NCBI RefSeq assembly: GCF_002087335.1
Contig: NZ_MWVJ01000018.1
Coordinates: 1 to 62,590, forward strand
Length of the DNA stretch: 62,590 nt
Source of the DNA: Pseudophaeobacter leonis
GTDB taxonomy: Bacteria; Pseudomonadota; Alphaproteobacteria; Rhodobacterales; Rhodobacteraceae
Reading direction: 5' to 3'
The notes under the pieces were generated by a model. That model ran no database searches. It had not been told where the DNA came from and worked only from the letters and a program-made list of their open reading frames with translations. This document shows positions 37,144-46,306 of the stretch, in pieces. The translations under genes and the position numbers were made by a program. Numbering within the stretch: position 1 is the stretch's first letter; each line of letters begins with the position of its first letter.

Positions 37144-38435
37144 TCAAAAGTGCCGGGTAAAATCAGACACCGCAGCCTCGCCTTGTAAAACAGACCAAAC
37201 CTCGGTCGCGGTATCTGTGCCCAGAAGCGCCGCCGCCTTTTGCAACAGGCGCGTTTGACGATCCGTATAGTCAACCGGCGCCTGCAGATCATGGCTGGCC
37301 TCAAACCGCTTACCGTCGCGTCGCAGCAGGCTGACATGGGCCTCTGTCTCCGACAGAGTGTCATCAGCCTCTACATGGATGCGGTCACGCAACGTGACAA
37401 GGCGAGGATCTGCGCAACTCGCATCGCTATAGCTCTCCAGCTGTGCGGTATCCTTACCCAGCGCCTGCATTGCCAGCACAGTCCGGTAGGAAAATTTCGC
37501 CCCCAGCCCGGTGCTCGGCGCGATCTGGTTGCACACAGACATCCAGCGCGGATGGGTGCGCACGGTCAGAGCCGCGATCTCAGGCGCTGCCAGATCCAGC
37601 ATCCGGGCCGCCTCAAGTGCGGCGTGCAAGCCATGACAGCAGGCGTGAAATTTGTGGCTGAGGCCCTCGACATGCCAGACCTGTCCCAGCCCCTCCAGCG
37701 CGGCTGCTGTATTGCCGGCGCCGTGATGCGTCGCGCCGAACCCAAGCTCACCATCAAGCGCATCCGGGTTGGATTGGAACCCGGCAGCAATCAGTTGCGC
37801 CGCCTCAACGCCAGCCGAGGCCGCAAGCCCGGCGTTGTAGGGTTTGCCCATGGTGCCAAACTGCGCCTTCAGACCAGCGGCACGGGTCGCAGCCAGTCCC
37901 AGTGCCATCGCCATCTGATCCGCATCAAATCCCAAAAGCCGCCCCACAGTTGCCGTGGCCCCAAAGGCACCCGCCGTTGCCGTCTGGTGAAAGCCCTCTG
38001 ATAATGGCTACGCCCCAGCCACAGCCCAACCCGGATGGACAGCTCCATGCCGACAAGCGCCGCCTCCAGTACCTGTGGCAGTGACAGCCCTGCGGTCTCT
38101 GCGATGGCAAAACCCGCTGGGAACACCGCAACCGAGGGGTGACCGATATGGCCAAAATGCGTGTCGTCATAGTCCAGCGCATGCGAGATGGTGCCATTGG
38201 TGAGCGCCGCCATTCGGGCAGGCACCCGCGTGCCGCCAAAGAGACTGGCCGGCACGGCGCCCCCTTCCGACAGGGCCTGCGCCCGCAATATTTGCGAGAC
38301 GGGCTCGGCGCGTCCGGCAACACCGCAGGCAAGCCAGTCCAGCGCCGAAAGCCGCGCCATGTTGCGGGCAAGCCCGGAGGGGAGAATATCGTTGGTTGCA
38401 AACCGGGCTAATTGAGCCGTGAGGGTGTCTTGCAT
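37144..38435 (-). CDS. MmgE/PrpD family protein (reading frame broken once)
   Basis: About 430 residues, near the family length. The N-terminal helical part includes LSALDWLACGVAG, NGTISHALDYDDTHFGHIGHPSVAVFPA, and the second half has MALGLAATRAAGLKAQFGTMGKPYNAGLAAS, both hallmarks of the 2-methylcitrate dehydratase/cis-aconitate decarboxylase superfamily. One G is missing in the run at 37994-37996 (CCC on the plus strand); restoring it joins GRSHYQRGFHQTATAGAFGA to TVGRLLGFD. No methylcitrate genes lie nearby, so the substrate is uncertain; many members act on other small hydroxy or unsaturated acids. Confidence 0.82.
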
Positions 38436-38462
38436 GGTGATCAGGCTTCCTGTTGAGGCAGC

Positions 38463-38921
38463 CTAGCCATAAAGCTCTGCTGCACGGCGCTCAAATGCCT
38501 TAACGATACGCTGCATCGCCTCGTTGAAGACAACTCCAATGATGCCCTGCAACACTGCATTTTTGAACTCAAAATCGACAAAAAAAGTAACATCACAGGT
38601 TCCGTCGTCGCGGGCTGCAAAAGACCAGTTCGACTTCATATAGCGAAACGGCCCATCCAGGTATTCCGTGTCGATCTTCATCTCGTCAGCAAACAGTGTC
38701 ACACGGCTGCCAAATCTCTCGCGAAAGACCTTAAAGGAAATCACCAGATCCGCCTCCATCACCTCAGCTGGCCCTTGATGGCTACGGCTGCGAATACGCG
38801 CGGCGGCGCACCACGGCAGGAACTTTGGGTACTGCGCCACATCCGCCACCAGCCCGTACATCTGCTGCGCGGAATAGGGCATTTGGCGGGTTTCAGAGTG
38901 AACTGGCCTGGTGGCTATCAA
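38463..38921 (-). CDS. RatA/COQ10-like SRPBCC protein
   Basis: A ~152-residue START-like (SRPBCC) protein. MPYSAQQMYGLVADVAQYPKF leading to LPWCAAARI and FFVDFEFKNAVLQGIIG are characteristic of the COQ10/RatA family. Such proteins bind hydrophobic ligands (ubiquinone in the mitochondrial case) or, for RatA, ribosomes. The ATG inside MPYSAQQ would cut off the conserved HSETRQ segment, so the TTG at 38921 is the likely start. It is divergent from hpt. Confidence 0.8.
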   Translation of the reverse strand: MIATRPVHSETRQMPYSAQQMYGLVADVAQYPKFLPWCAAARIRSRSHQGPAEVMEADLVISFKVFRERFGSRVTLFADEMKIDTEYLDGPFRYMKSNWSFAARDDGTCDVTFFVDFEFKNAVLQGIIGVVFNEAMQRIVKAFERRAAELYG

Positions 38922-38985
38922 TTTTCTTGCTATGATCGTGCCGCGTCATGTCCTATGAAAGCGCGGGAAATTCAAGGGGGCAGCC

Positions 38986-39531
38986 ATGTCACAGCGTCCA
39001 TATGTCATCGATGTGATGATTTCAGCCAAAACAATTGCCGCGCGAATCGAAGAGCTTTGCGACGAAATCACCAAAGAGTTTTCTGGCACAGACAAGCTGA
39101 TAGTTGTTGGTCTGTTGCGTGGCAGTTTTGTCTTTATTGCCGATCTGGTGCGCGAGCTGGACCTGCCGATCGAGGTCGACTTCCTTGAGGCCTCATCCTA
39201 TGGCGACGGCATGGAAAGCAGCAGAGAAGTGCGCATTCTTAAAGACTTGCGCGGCGCAATTGAAGGGCGAGACGTGCTGGTTGTCGAAGATATCGTCGAC
39301 ACAGGCCACACTCTGAATCACGTGACCAAACTGCTCGCCAGCCGTAAACCGGCCCGGTTGAAATCCATCGCGTTGCTCGACAAACCATCGCGCCGCGAAG
39401 TGAATTTTCGCTCGGACTGGATTGGCTTTGAGATCCCGGATGAATTTGTTGTCGGCTATGGCATCGATTATGCACAGCGCAATCGAAACCTGCCACATAT
39501 CGGAAAGGTGCGCTTTACCGACGACGCCTGA
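38986..39531 (+). CDS. hpt: Hypoxanthine phosphoribosyltransferase
   Basis: A 181-residue purine salvage enzyme converting hypoxanthine (or guanine) and PRPP to IMP (GMP). The PRPP loop [17 protein letters not shown] is near residue 95, preceded by [20 protein letters not shown] and the flexible [10 protein letters not shown] loop. The C-terminal [18 protein letters not shown] closes the active site. GGGGGC precedes the ATG. A strong terminator follows directly. Confidence 0.93.
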   Translation: MSQRPYVIDVMISAKTIAARIEELCDEITKEFSGTDKLIVVGLLRGSFVFIADLVRELDLPIEVDFLEASSYGDGMESSREVRILKDLRGAIEGRDVLVVEDIVDTGHTLNHVTKLLASRKPARLKSIALLDKPSRREVNFRSDWIGFEIPDEFVVGYGIDYAQRNRNLPHIGKVRFTDDA

Positions 39532-39540
39532 GAGGTGCGT

Positions 39541-39585
39541 AAATATCTGCGCCGCCAACAGATCGTTGCGGCGCAGATATTTTTT
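39541..39585 (+). terminator. Strong intrinsic terminator after hpt
   Basis: AAATATCTGCGCCGC (39541-39555) and GCGGCGCAGATATTT (39568-39582) are exactly complementary around a 12-base loop and followed by further T residues. The A-rich left arm lets it work in both directions. Confidence 0.9.
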
Positions 39586-39596
39586 GTTCAGTGAGG

Positions 39597-39666
39597 CCTC
39601 ACAGGGCCTCCGGCGCTACCTCACACAGGGCCCCTGGCCCTACCTCACACTGGGCGCGTGGCCTTA
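39597..39666. repeat. Three 22-24-bp tandem repeats carrying the lipA stop codon
   Basis: Units at 39597-39618, 39619-39642 and 39643-39666 all begin CCTCACA and end in CTA or TTA. Read on the minus strand each unit opens with a stop codon: the lipA TAA (39666-39664), then TAG at 39642-39640 (in frame, 24 bases on) and TAG at 39618-39616 (in frame again). Confidence 0.85.
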
Positions 39667-40617
39667 AGCGATGCCCAGTTTTTTGTTTCGCGCCGTACGC
39701 AGCCGGGCAAAATCATCGCCCGCATGATAGGATGAGCGCGTCAGCGGCGTTGCGGAGACCATCAAAAAACCTTTGCCGTAGGCGGCTTTCTCGTAGGATT
39801 TGAACTCATCCGGGGTGACAAACCGATCCAGAACGTGGTGTTTTGGCGTTGGTTGCAGGTACTGGCCGATGGTCAGGAAATCGATGTCAGCGGCGCGCAT
39901 GTCGTCCATCACCTGTCGCACGGATTGTTCGTCCTCGCCCAGACCAACCATGATACCCGATTTGGTAAACATCGAAGGGTCCAGCTCTTTCACCCGCTGC
40001 AACAGGCGCAAAGAGTGGAAGTAGCGCGCACCGGGCCGCACTTCTGGATAGAGGCCAGGCACGGTTTCCAGATTGTGATTGAACACATCAGGGCGTGCCT
40101 CAACGATCTGTTCCAGAACAGAAATATCACATTTGAGAAAGTCAGGCGTCAGGATTTCGATTGTGGTGCCAGGGCTGCGGTGGCGCACGGCCCGAATGGT
40201 CTGGGCAAAATGCTCGGCGCCGCCATCAGAGATGTCATCGCGGTCAACCGAGGTGATCACCACGTGGTTCAGGCCCAGCTTTTGCACCGCATGGGCAACG
40301 CGGCCCGGCTCAAACGCGTCGAGATCTTCGGGAGGCTTGCCGGTCGCAATGTTGCAGAAAGTACAGGCGCGGGTGCAGACCTCGCCCATGATCATCATGG
40401 TCGCGTGGCCCTGGCTCCAGCACTCGCCGACATTGGGACAGCCCGCCTCTTCGCACACGGTGACCAAACCGTTGTCACGCATGATCTTTCGGGTCTCCGC
40501 ATAGCCCTTGCCGCCCGGCGCTTTCACCCGGATCCAACTGGGTTTCTTTGGCTGGGCATTGTCCGGGCGTTTTGCCTTTTCGGGGTGCCGTTGCTCGGGG
40601 ATTTTTAGATCACGCAT
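39664..40617 (-). CDS. lipA: LipA, lipoyl synthase
   Basis: A 317-residue radical SAM enzyme that inserts two sulfurs into protein-bound octanoate. Both [4Fe-4S] sites are present: the auxiliary cluster [13 protein letters not shown] near residue 55 and the radical-[11 protein letters not shown] near residue 82. [10 protein letters not shown] at the C-terminus supplies the serine ligand. The product serves pyruvate and 2-oxoglutarate dehydrogenases and the glycine cleavage system. lipB is not next to it in this window. Confidence 0.96.
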   Translation of the reverse strand: MRDLKIPEQRHPEKAKRPDNAQPKKPSWIRVKAPGGKGYAETRKIMRDNGLVTVCEEAGCPNVGECWSQGHATMMIMGEVCTRACTFCNIATGKPPEDLDAFEPGRVAHAVQKLGLNHVVITSVDRDDISDGGAEHFAQTIRAVRHRSPGTTIEILTPDFLKCDISVLEQIVEARPDVFNHNLETVPGLYPEVRPGARYFHSLRLLQRVKELDPSMFTKSGIMVGLGEDEQSVRQVMDDMRAADIDFLTIGQYLQPTPKHHVLDRFVTPDEFKSYEKAAYGKGFLMVSATPLTRSSYHAGDDFARLRTARNKKLGIA

Positions 40618-40988
40618 GGTGGGTCCGCTTCTGGCCTGTGTTCAGGTTGACTTAGCACGTTCATTTCCTTGACGTCACCGCGACATTGAGATTTCAGCGT
40701 TGCAGCAGACGCATACCGGAAACACCTAGCCGCCATTGGTTCAGAATTGCTTTACCGATGTTCCCTTTTAGCCACCGCACCTTTGGTTCCTTATTCTGCC
40801 CAGCTCTGCCAAGACCTGCCTCAAAATCGCTGTAAATACAGGCGATAACAAAATGAAAATAAAACAGAATTTCAAAAAACACCGAGAGCAACTTCAAGCG
40901 CAGTCGCGGGTATTCAGAATCTCTTGCGCCCCATTTCCAACTCTTATAGGTGGCTGCAAAACTGGTTCATCACCCATGGAGTTCAAAG
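40618..40988. other. Divergent intergenic region lipA/peroxiredoxin, no gene seen
   Basis: This 371-base stretch separates lipA and the peroxiredoxin gene and should hold both promoters. It is more AT-rich than its surroundings, with an A/T-rich block at about 40840-40890. A 67-codon minus-strand frame (40694-40897) lacks coding features. I found no convincing OxyR site, riboswitch or -35/-10 pair. Confidence 0.5.
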
Positions 40989-41537
40989 ATGAAAGCTGGC
41001 GTAAAACTGCCCGACGTGACCTTTAAAACCCGCGTACGCGACGAAGCCATTGAGGGTCCAAACCCCTTTCGTTGGGAAGACAAGACCACTGCGGATTATT
41101 TTGCAGGCAAGCGCGTTGTGCTGTTCTCCCTGCCCGGCGCGTTCACGCCCACCTGCTCGACCTACCAGCTGCCCGGTTTTGAAAAGGGCTTTGGCGATTT
41201 TCAGGCCGAGGGCATTGATGCCATCTACTGCATGTCGGTGAACGACAGCTTTGTGATGAACAAATGGGCCGAATCGCAGGAACTGGAAAACGTCGGCGTG
41301 ATTCCAGATGGCTCTGGCGAGTTCACCCGCAAAATGGGAATGCTTGTCGCCAAGGACAACCTGGGCTTTGGCGCCCGGTCCTGGCGCTATGCTGCCATCG
41401 TGGACGATGGTGTTGTTGAGGCCTGGTTTGAAGAGCCGGGCCTGTCGGACAACCACGGCGAAGACCCCTATGGCGTCTCTTCCCCGGAAACCCTGATGAC
41501 GCATCTTCAGGGCGCAACAGCCGCCATTTCTGCCTAA
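40989..41537 (+). CDS. Peroxiredoxin, Prx5-type
   Basis: A 182-residue thiol peroxidase. The peroxidatic cysteine is C56 in LPGAFTPTCSTYQLPGFEKG; the conserved arginine is in LGFGARSWRYAAIVDDG. SVNDSFVMNKWAE is typical of the Prx5/hybrid peroxiredoxin-glutaredoxin group. It should reduce hydrogen peroxide and alkyl hydroperoxides in the cytoplasm. It is convergent with an OxyR/LysR-type regulator only 27 bases away. ATG at 40989 chosen for family length. Confidence 0.92.
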   Translation: MKAGVKLPDVTFKTRVRDEAIEGPNPFRWEDKTTADYFAGKRVVLFSLPGAFTPTCSTYQLPGFEKGFGDFQAEGIDAIYCMSVNDSFVMNKWAESQELENVGVIPDGSGEFTRKMGMLVAKDNLGFGARSWRYAAIVDDGVVEAWFEEPGLSDNHGEDPYGVSSPETLMTHLQGATAAISA

Positions 41538-41564
41538 GAAAAGCAGGCAGCAGCAGCTGTTAGC

Positions 41565-42522
41565 TTAGTAAAGACCGGGCGCGCCACTGGCGGGCCCGTA
41601 GTCGCTTTGAGCCTGCGATAATATGGCCTGTCCCGTTTGGCGCGCCACCTGTGCCAGATCCGCAAAACACCCCCCCCCATTGGTGCTTGCGCGCCGGACC
41701 AGGCCAATACGACGCTGCGGCTCTGGCGTGCTAAACCGCTGCACACATAGCCCTTTTGCAGCCCCACATTCCGAGGCTGCCGCCAGTTCCGGCATCAAAG
41801 TCAAACCAAAACCCGCAGCCACGAGATGCGACAGGGTGGCCAGAGAGCCCGCTCCCATGTTGATCCCTGCAGACGTGCGCGCGACACCGCAGACCGCCAG
41901 CGCCTGATCGGTCAGACAATGGCCATCCTCCAGCAACATCAACTGATCTGCCTGCAGATCTTTTGGGCTGACATGCGGCTGCCCGGCATTGACCTGCGCC
42001 AGGCGCTTGGCCGACCCGGCAAGAAGAAACCGATCCGCAAACAGCTCTTGCTCAAACAATCCGGGCACCCCGCTGGGCAACGCCATGATCGCCACATCCA
42101 AAGCGCCACTTTGCAAAGACTCAAGCAATTGCTCGGTTCTGGCTTCGCGCACCTGAATATTCATCTGAAGATCATGGGCACGCAGATCTGCCAACAGGCC
42201 CGGCAGCATAGGGGGCTATGGTTGGGATAACTCCAAGCGACAGGTTTCGTTGGCCACTGTCCTGATCACGGGCAAGCCGGTCCAGTGTTTCGGCTGCCTG
42301 CAAGATCTGTTCACTCTGGGCCAGAACCTCGCGCCCCAGCGGTGTGAGAAGCACATCCCGCGCCCGGCGCTCAACCAAAGTGCCGCCCATCAGGTCTTCC
42401 AGGGTTTTAATCTGAACAGACAGGGCGGGCTGCGAGATATGGCTTGCCTCCGCGGCGCGGCCAAAGTTGCGATGCAGGCAGAGCGCTTTGAAATAGCCAA
42501 GTTGGCGCAGGGTGAATTTCAT
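41565..42522 (-). CDS. OxyR-like LysR-family regulator (reading frame broken once)
   Basis: About 318 residues. The N-terminal winged helix (LRQLGYFKALCLHRNFGRAA, then SQPALSVQIKTLEDLMGG) is followed by an effector domain with LGVIPTIAPY, MLLEDGHCLTDQALAVCG and SLATLSHLVAAGFGLTLMPE. The DGHCLTDQALAVC segment resembles the redox-cysteine region of OxyR. The frame changes near 42210, between IAPY and MLPGLLADLRAHD (one base gained or two lost). The tail-to-tail peroxiredoxin supports an oxidative-stress role. OxyR is likely but not certain. Confidence 0.78.
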
Positions 42523-42556
42523 AACCTCTCCCTATCACACACCCGCATATCTTCAA

Positions 42557-42616
42557 GATGTCCTTATTGAGGCTACCTTTATTCAGGATGCACGTGTTGA
42601 GGCTGCCCCTCTTTAG
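42557..42616. repeat. Two ~30-bp imperfect repeats between the DUF6456 gene and the oxyR-like gene
   Basis: Units at 42557-42586 and 42587-42616 both start GATG and share TTGAGGCT near the middle, with about 21 of 30 positions identical. They lie upstream of the regulator start (42522). Confidence 0.55.
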
Positions 42617-42677
42617 ACTGCATGTCTCGAACAGAGTTTTGCCTGTTGGCCAGGGACAGCAAACGCCAAGCAAGCCT

Positions 42678-43748
42678 TTAGCCGATCATCTGATTGTTAT
42701 GTGCCGCATCACTGCTGGCGTCGAGCTGGTCGTAGAAGGATTTCAATTGCGACAGCGCAATGCGCAGGACAATTTTGCCCGAACGTGCGGACCATCCCAG
42801 CTGGCGCTCGGCCGCCTCCAGCCCCTCAAGGTGGCAACAACAGCGCAATGCAATGTCATTCAGCCCGGATCCAAGGGCCGCCATTGCAGCCGCGGCCCGC
42901 TTCTTTGCCGCGCTGGAGGCCGGGCTGGCACAGGGCGGCGGTTTGCGCCCACAGCGACCGGAGGTTGCAAAATAGGCCTGGTTCTGGGCCAGATGGTCGC
43001 CAATTTGCGCCAGCTCAAAATCCTCGCGCAGGCGCTTTCCCGCATCGACAAGATCCCGTTGCAAAAACGGCTCTCCGCTTTTGTCCAGCAAACGCGCCAG
43101 CGTATCCAATGGGGTTTCACCCAGACCATACCGGGAGCGCCGCTCCTTTGGTTTTTGGCGCCGACAAGGCAAAAAGCTGCTCTGCGCCTCGCCAAAGCCC
43201 TGCTCCAGTTTTGCCCGCGCCTGGTTTTCGCGCAGGGCCATCAACCGGCTGTAAACCGTGCGACCCGCAGGCGTAATGTGATAGCGCCGCAGGCGCCCGG
43301 ATCTGGTACAACTGATCCACCCCAACAAGGCCAGAACGCCCGCCAGGCTTTGCTCAACGGCAAGCTTGCTCATCGCCCTATCACCTTCTCGCACGACCAC
43401 GGCCTTTTCCATGCCCGCAGCAACCGCAAGGACAGCGCCGCTTTGGCACAGGCTTGCCAGGACCTCCAGCGCGGCAGCTTCAAGCATCGCGGCATCATCA
43501 TAGAGAGGCGTTTTAGCGCCCGCATTGTCGCCAAAATGACCCGCTGCCAATTCACAAATCGCGCGGTCAATGAGGGGGTCATCACGACGATTTTCAACCC
43601 GTCGAACCTGCCGCAAAATCGTTGAAGGATGGCATTTCAAACCTCTTGCCAACTGGCGGATGGAACAGCCGCCTTCGGTGTGGTCGAGATAGTGCTGCAC
43701 ATCTTGAGGAACCCACTCTGGAAACGATTGTATGGACTGTCTTTGCAT
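42678..43748 (-). CDS. DUF6456 domain-containing protein with helix-turn-helix
   Basis: About 356 residues. An N-terminal helix-turn-helix-like segment (CSIRQLARGLKCHPSTILRQ) is followed by a middle winged-helix-like part (LLGWISCTRSGRLRRYHITP). A C-terminal block (LGETPLDTLARLLDKSGEPF and ARSGKIVLRIALSQLKSFYD) matches the DUF6456 family of alphaproteobacteria. The function is unknown; a DNA-binding regulator is likely from the domain layout. It is divergent from the DUF6477 gene, an arrangement I know from other Rhodobacteraceae. Start ATG at 43748; an upstream in-frame extension is unlikely. Confidence 0.75.
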   Translation of the reverse strand: MQRQSIQSFPEWVPQDVQHYLDHTEGGCSIRQLARGLKCHPSTILRQVRRVENRRDDPLIDRAICELAAGHFGDNAGAKTPLYDDAAMLEAAALEVLASLCQSGAVLAVAAGMEKAVVVREGDRAMSKLAVEQSLAGVLALLGWISCTRSGRLRRYHITPAGRTVYSRLMALRENQARAKLEQGFGEAQSSFLPCRRQKPKERRSRYGLGETPLDTLARLLDKSGEPFLQRDLVDAGKRLREDFELAQIGDHLAQNQAYFATSGRCGRKPPPCASPASSAAKKRAAAAMAALGSGLNDIALRCCCHLEGLEAAERQLGWSARSGKIVLRIALSQLKSFYDQLDASSDAAHNNQMIG

Positions 43749-43987
43749 GACTGCTGATCTCCGGCCGTCAGTCAGGTCAACAATCCACAAGCCGCCCCCA
43801 TGGTTACCCACAGAGTCGAATAGTTTACCCGCCTGATTTTGAACAGAACTTTGAGTTATCCATCATTGTTTCCAAATTTTCATCAATCAACAGGCAATAG
43901 ACCGTTCGCCGAACCGCCTCTGCGGGCAACACTCGTTAAAGTTGTGGTAGGGCAAAGAGCACACGAAACGCCAAAAGGGGCATTCCC

Positions 43988-44374
43988 ATGCAGGATGTAA
44001 TGAGCCGTCTGAAAACTCTTCACCGCCCAAGGCTTCTGGTTCGCACAGCCAGAATAGGAGCCGCCGCTTACAGCCGACAGCGTGATCTGCGCAGAATACT
44101 GGGGTTTGGCGCAGATCGAAAACCAACCGCTACGATTTTGCGACTGCTGGAGCTGGAGCAGGAGGTTAATCTGCAGCGTCTTACGGGGGACGCGGGCTAT
44201 ATCCTGACACGACATATCGAAATATTGATCGCGCTGATGGGAGAAGCCAACATTCTGGCGGCGTCGCTCAAAACGCAGTTCAGCGGCGCGTCAAATCTGA
44301 ATGCGGCGCTTCAGGGCGACGTCATAAATGGGGCGGCAACCAAATCAGCTGCCGCCCGACCTCTCTCGCCTTAG
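43988..44374 (+). CDS. DUF6477 family protein
   Basis: A 128-residue protein of unknown function. The N-terminal SRLKTLHRPRLLVRTARIGA and the later YILTRHIEILIALMGEANIL are the conserved blocks of DUF6477. It is basic at the N-terminus and helical, without signal peptide or membrane segment. It is divergent from the DUF6456 gene. A GGGCGGCA/TGCCGCCC hairpin (44331-44357) lies within its last codons, and its TAG is in the first of two 21-bp repeats. Confidence 0.78.
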   Translation: MQDVMSRLKTLHRPRLLVRTARIGAAAYSRQRDLRRILGFGADRKPTATILRLLELEQEVNLQRLTGDAGYILTRHIEILIALMGEANILAASLKTQFSGASNLNAALQGDVINGAATKSAAARPLSP

Positions 44375-44406
44375 GCGAGACCGACCTCGCCTTAAGCGAG
44401 AGCAAA
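44365..44406. repeat. Two 21-bp tandem hairpin repeats on the DUF6477 stop codon
   Basis: Units at 44365-44385 and 44386-44406 each contain CTCGCC-TTA-(G)GCGAG, a small palindrome. The first contains the DUF6477 stop TAG (44372-44374); the second contains TAA at 44393-44395 in the same frame. They may also form part of the convergent terminator towards mttB. Confidence 0.8.
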
Positions 44407-44431
44407 TGGGTCATGAGCTGGACCGTAAATT

Positions 44432-45977
44432 TTACATGAAAGCGTCTGGGCTCGCGCTTTTCTTCTCAGCGACATAGGCTTCCAATGCCTCTCTGATCGC
44501 GGGATCCAGCGGTGGGGCCTGATAGTTGGACAACAGATACTCCACACGGTTGCTGGCCAGCGCATAGGTATCGCGTGCGCCTTCCTCTTCCCATGTTTCA
44601 AACGGCTTATAGTCAAACAGGTCGGACTTCCAGAACGCTGTCTTGAAGTTTGCCTGCGTATGCGCACAGCCGAGATAGTGCCCACCGGGGCCTACTTCAC
44701 GGATCGCACCCATTGCCTGGTCGTCTTCACTGATCGGCACACCTTTGGCCAGACCATGCAGTGTGCCAAGCTGATCCGCATCCATGACGAATTTCTCAAA
44801 GTCCGCCACCAGACCGCCTTCGAGCCAGCCGCAGGAATGCAGCATAAAGTTCACACCGGACAGCAGCCCCATGTTGAGGGAGTTTGCCGTCTCATAGGCG
44901 GCCTGCGCATCGGGCAATTTCGAGCCACAGAACGAGCCTGCCGAGCGGAATGGCAGGTTCATCCGGCGTGCCAGCTGGCCTGCACCATAGGTGACCAGCG
45001 AGGCCTCGGGGGTACCAAAGGTCGGCGCACCAGAGTTCATGTCGATTGACGAGACAAAAGCACCAAAGATCGCAGGTGCGCCCGGGCGGACCAGCTGGCT
45101 ATAGGCAACCCCGGCCATGACCTCGGCCAGAACCTGTGTCAGCGTGCCCGCCACCGAGACCGGCGCCATGGCACCGCCAACAATGAAGGGTGAGATGATG
45201 CAGGCCTGATTGTTGGCCGCGTAGACCTCTAGTGAGCCCATCATTACATCGTCAAAAGTCATAGGCGAATTGATGTTCGTCAGCGAGGTCATCACAGTAT
45301 TGTTCTGCACAAACTCTTTGCCGAACAGAATTTCGCACATCTCGACCGAATCCTGTGCCCGGCTTGGCTCTGTCACAGAGCCCATGAAAGGCTTGTCCGA
45401 CAGGGTCATATGCGCCAGCAACATGTCCAGATGCCGCTTGTTCACCGGGATATCGGTTGGCTCGCACACGGTGCCACCGGAATGGTGCAGCCATTTGGAC
45501 ATATAGGCCAGTTTCACGAACTTGTTAAAGTCTTCCATGGTGGCATAGCGGCGTCCCCCCTTGGCATCGCGCACAAAGGGCGGGCCATAAACGGGTGCCA
45601 GCACCATGTTATTGCCCCCAATCACCACCGATTTTTCGGGGTTGCGGGCGTGTTGGGTAAACTCGCTTGGCGCTGTGGCGCAGAGTTTGCGGGCCAGACC
45701 CGCGGGGAATACGCACGCGTTCTCCCTGAACATCAGCCCCGGCATCCCGCCAGCGCTGCAGCGCCTCTGGATTGTCGACAAAATTGACGCCAACCTCTTC
45801 GAGGATGATGTCTGCGTTGGCCTCGATGACCTCCAGCGCCTCCTGCGTCAGCACCTCGTAGTTCGGTATGTTGCGCTGGATGTATTTTGCGGTCTCGATC
45901 TTGATGCTGGTACGTTCTGCGCGGCGGGCGGCGCCACCGCCACCTCGGCTGCGACGACGTGGTGCTTCTTCGGCCAT
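44432..45977 (-). CDS. Trimethylamine methyltransferase (MttB) family protein without pyrrolysine (reading frame broken once)
   Basis: About 515 residues. N-terminus basic and glycine-rich (RRRSRGGGGAARR), then EVLTQEALEVIEANADIILE and, after the break, the TIM-barrel core (SVVIGGNNMVLAPVYGPPF, VSSIDMNSGAPTFGTPEA, GGHYLGCAHTQANF). An extra base in the CCC at 45699-45701 splits it; removing it joins RVRIPRG to LARKLCATAPSEF. No in-frame amber codon exists in the barrel, so it is a non-pyrrolysine MttB homologue. Such proteins demethylate quaternary amines such as glycine betaine with a corrinoid protein; none is encoded next to it here, so the substrate stays open. Confidence 0.85.
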
Positions 45978-46291
45978 AGTCTTCCCTCTTGAAGGAATTG
46001 CGTTGAGTGACTTTTAGCTCGCCCGCCGCAATCACCGCCGAAGGATAACGGCCAATCCGGTTGGAAAGCGACATATCAGCTGTATTTTTGGGCCCAGATC
46101 CATCACCGGTGTCCCACCCCCCTTACCTGGCGTGTCGCACCGCAACCTGCAGCAGGGTTGTCAATTTGCGACCAATATTTGCGACCAATATCCGGGCGCG
46201 TAGGCGCCCTGGAAAATCAGCGCAGGCATTTTTTCGTCCTCGCCTCGCTTCAGGCCCATCTGTCCTCTTGCCAGAACCCTGCGCAGGCCCT
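45978..46291. other. Divergent intergenic region mttB/guaA with a 13-bp tandem duplication
   Basis: The 314 bases carry no supported gene. TTTGCGACCAATA occurs twice in tandem at 46165-46177 and 46178-46190, about 115 bases before guaA. No purine riboswitch fold was recognised. Promoters for both genes must lie here, but I could not pick a convincing pair. Confidence 0.5.
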
Positions 46292-46306
46292 ATGAGCCAA
46301 ACATGA
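46292..46306 (+). promoter_or_regulatory. Four-codon upstream frame overlapping the guaA start
   Basis: An 11-bp tandem duplication (ATGAGCCAAAC, then ATGAGCCAGAC) places a second ATG at 46292. It encodes M-S-Q-T followed by TGA at 46304-46306, which overlaps the guaA ATG at 46303 in an ATGA. It could limit or couple translation of guaA, or be a neutral by-product of the duplication. Confidence 0.5.

Noticed and set aside
39597..39666. Possible CRISPR array
   Set aside because: The repeats are head-to-tail without spacers, too few and imperfect, and no cas genes are in the window; the other tandem arrays fail for the same reasons.
40694..40897. A 67-codon minus-strand frame between lipA and the peroxiredoxin gene
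   Set aside because: AT-rich, no ribosome-binding site and no recognisable domain.
42558..43625. A 355-codon plus-strand frame
   Set aside because: It mirrors the DUF6456 gene on the other strand; composition is that of an antisense frame.
44432..45977. Pyrrolysine-containing MttB
   Set aside because: The barrel is read without any in-frame amber codon, and no pyl genes are seen.
45978..46302. Purine riboswitch before guaA
   Set aside because: No three-way junction with the conserved loop-loop sequences was found.
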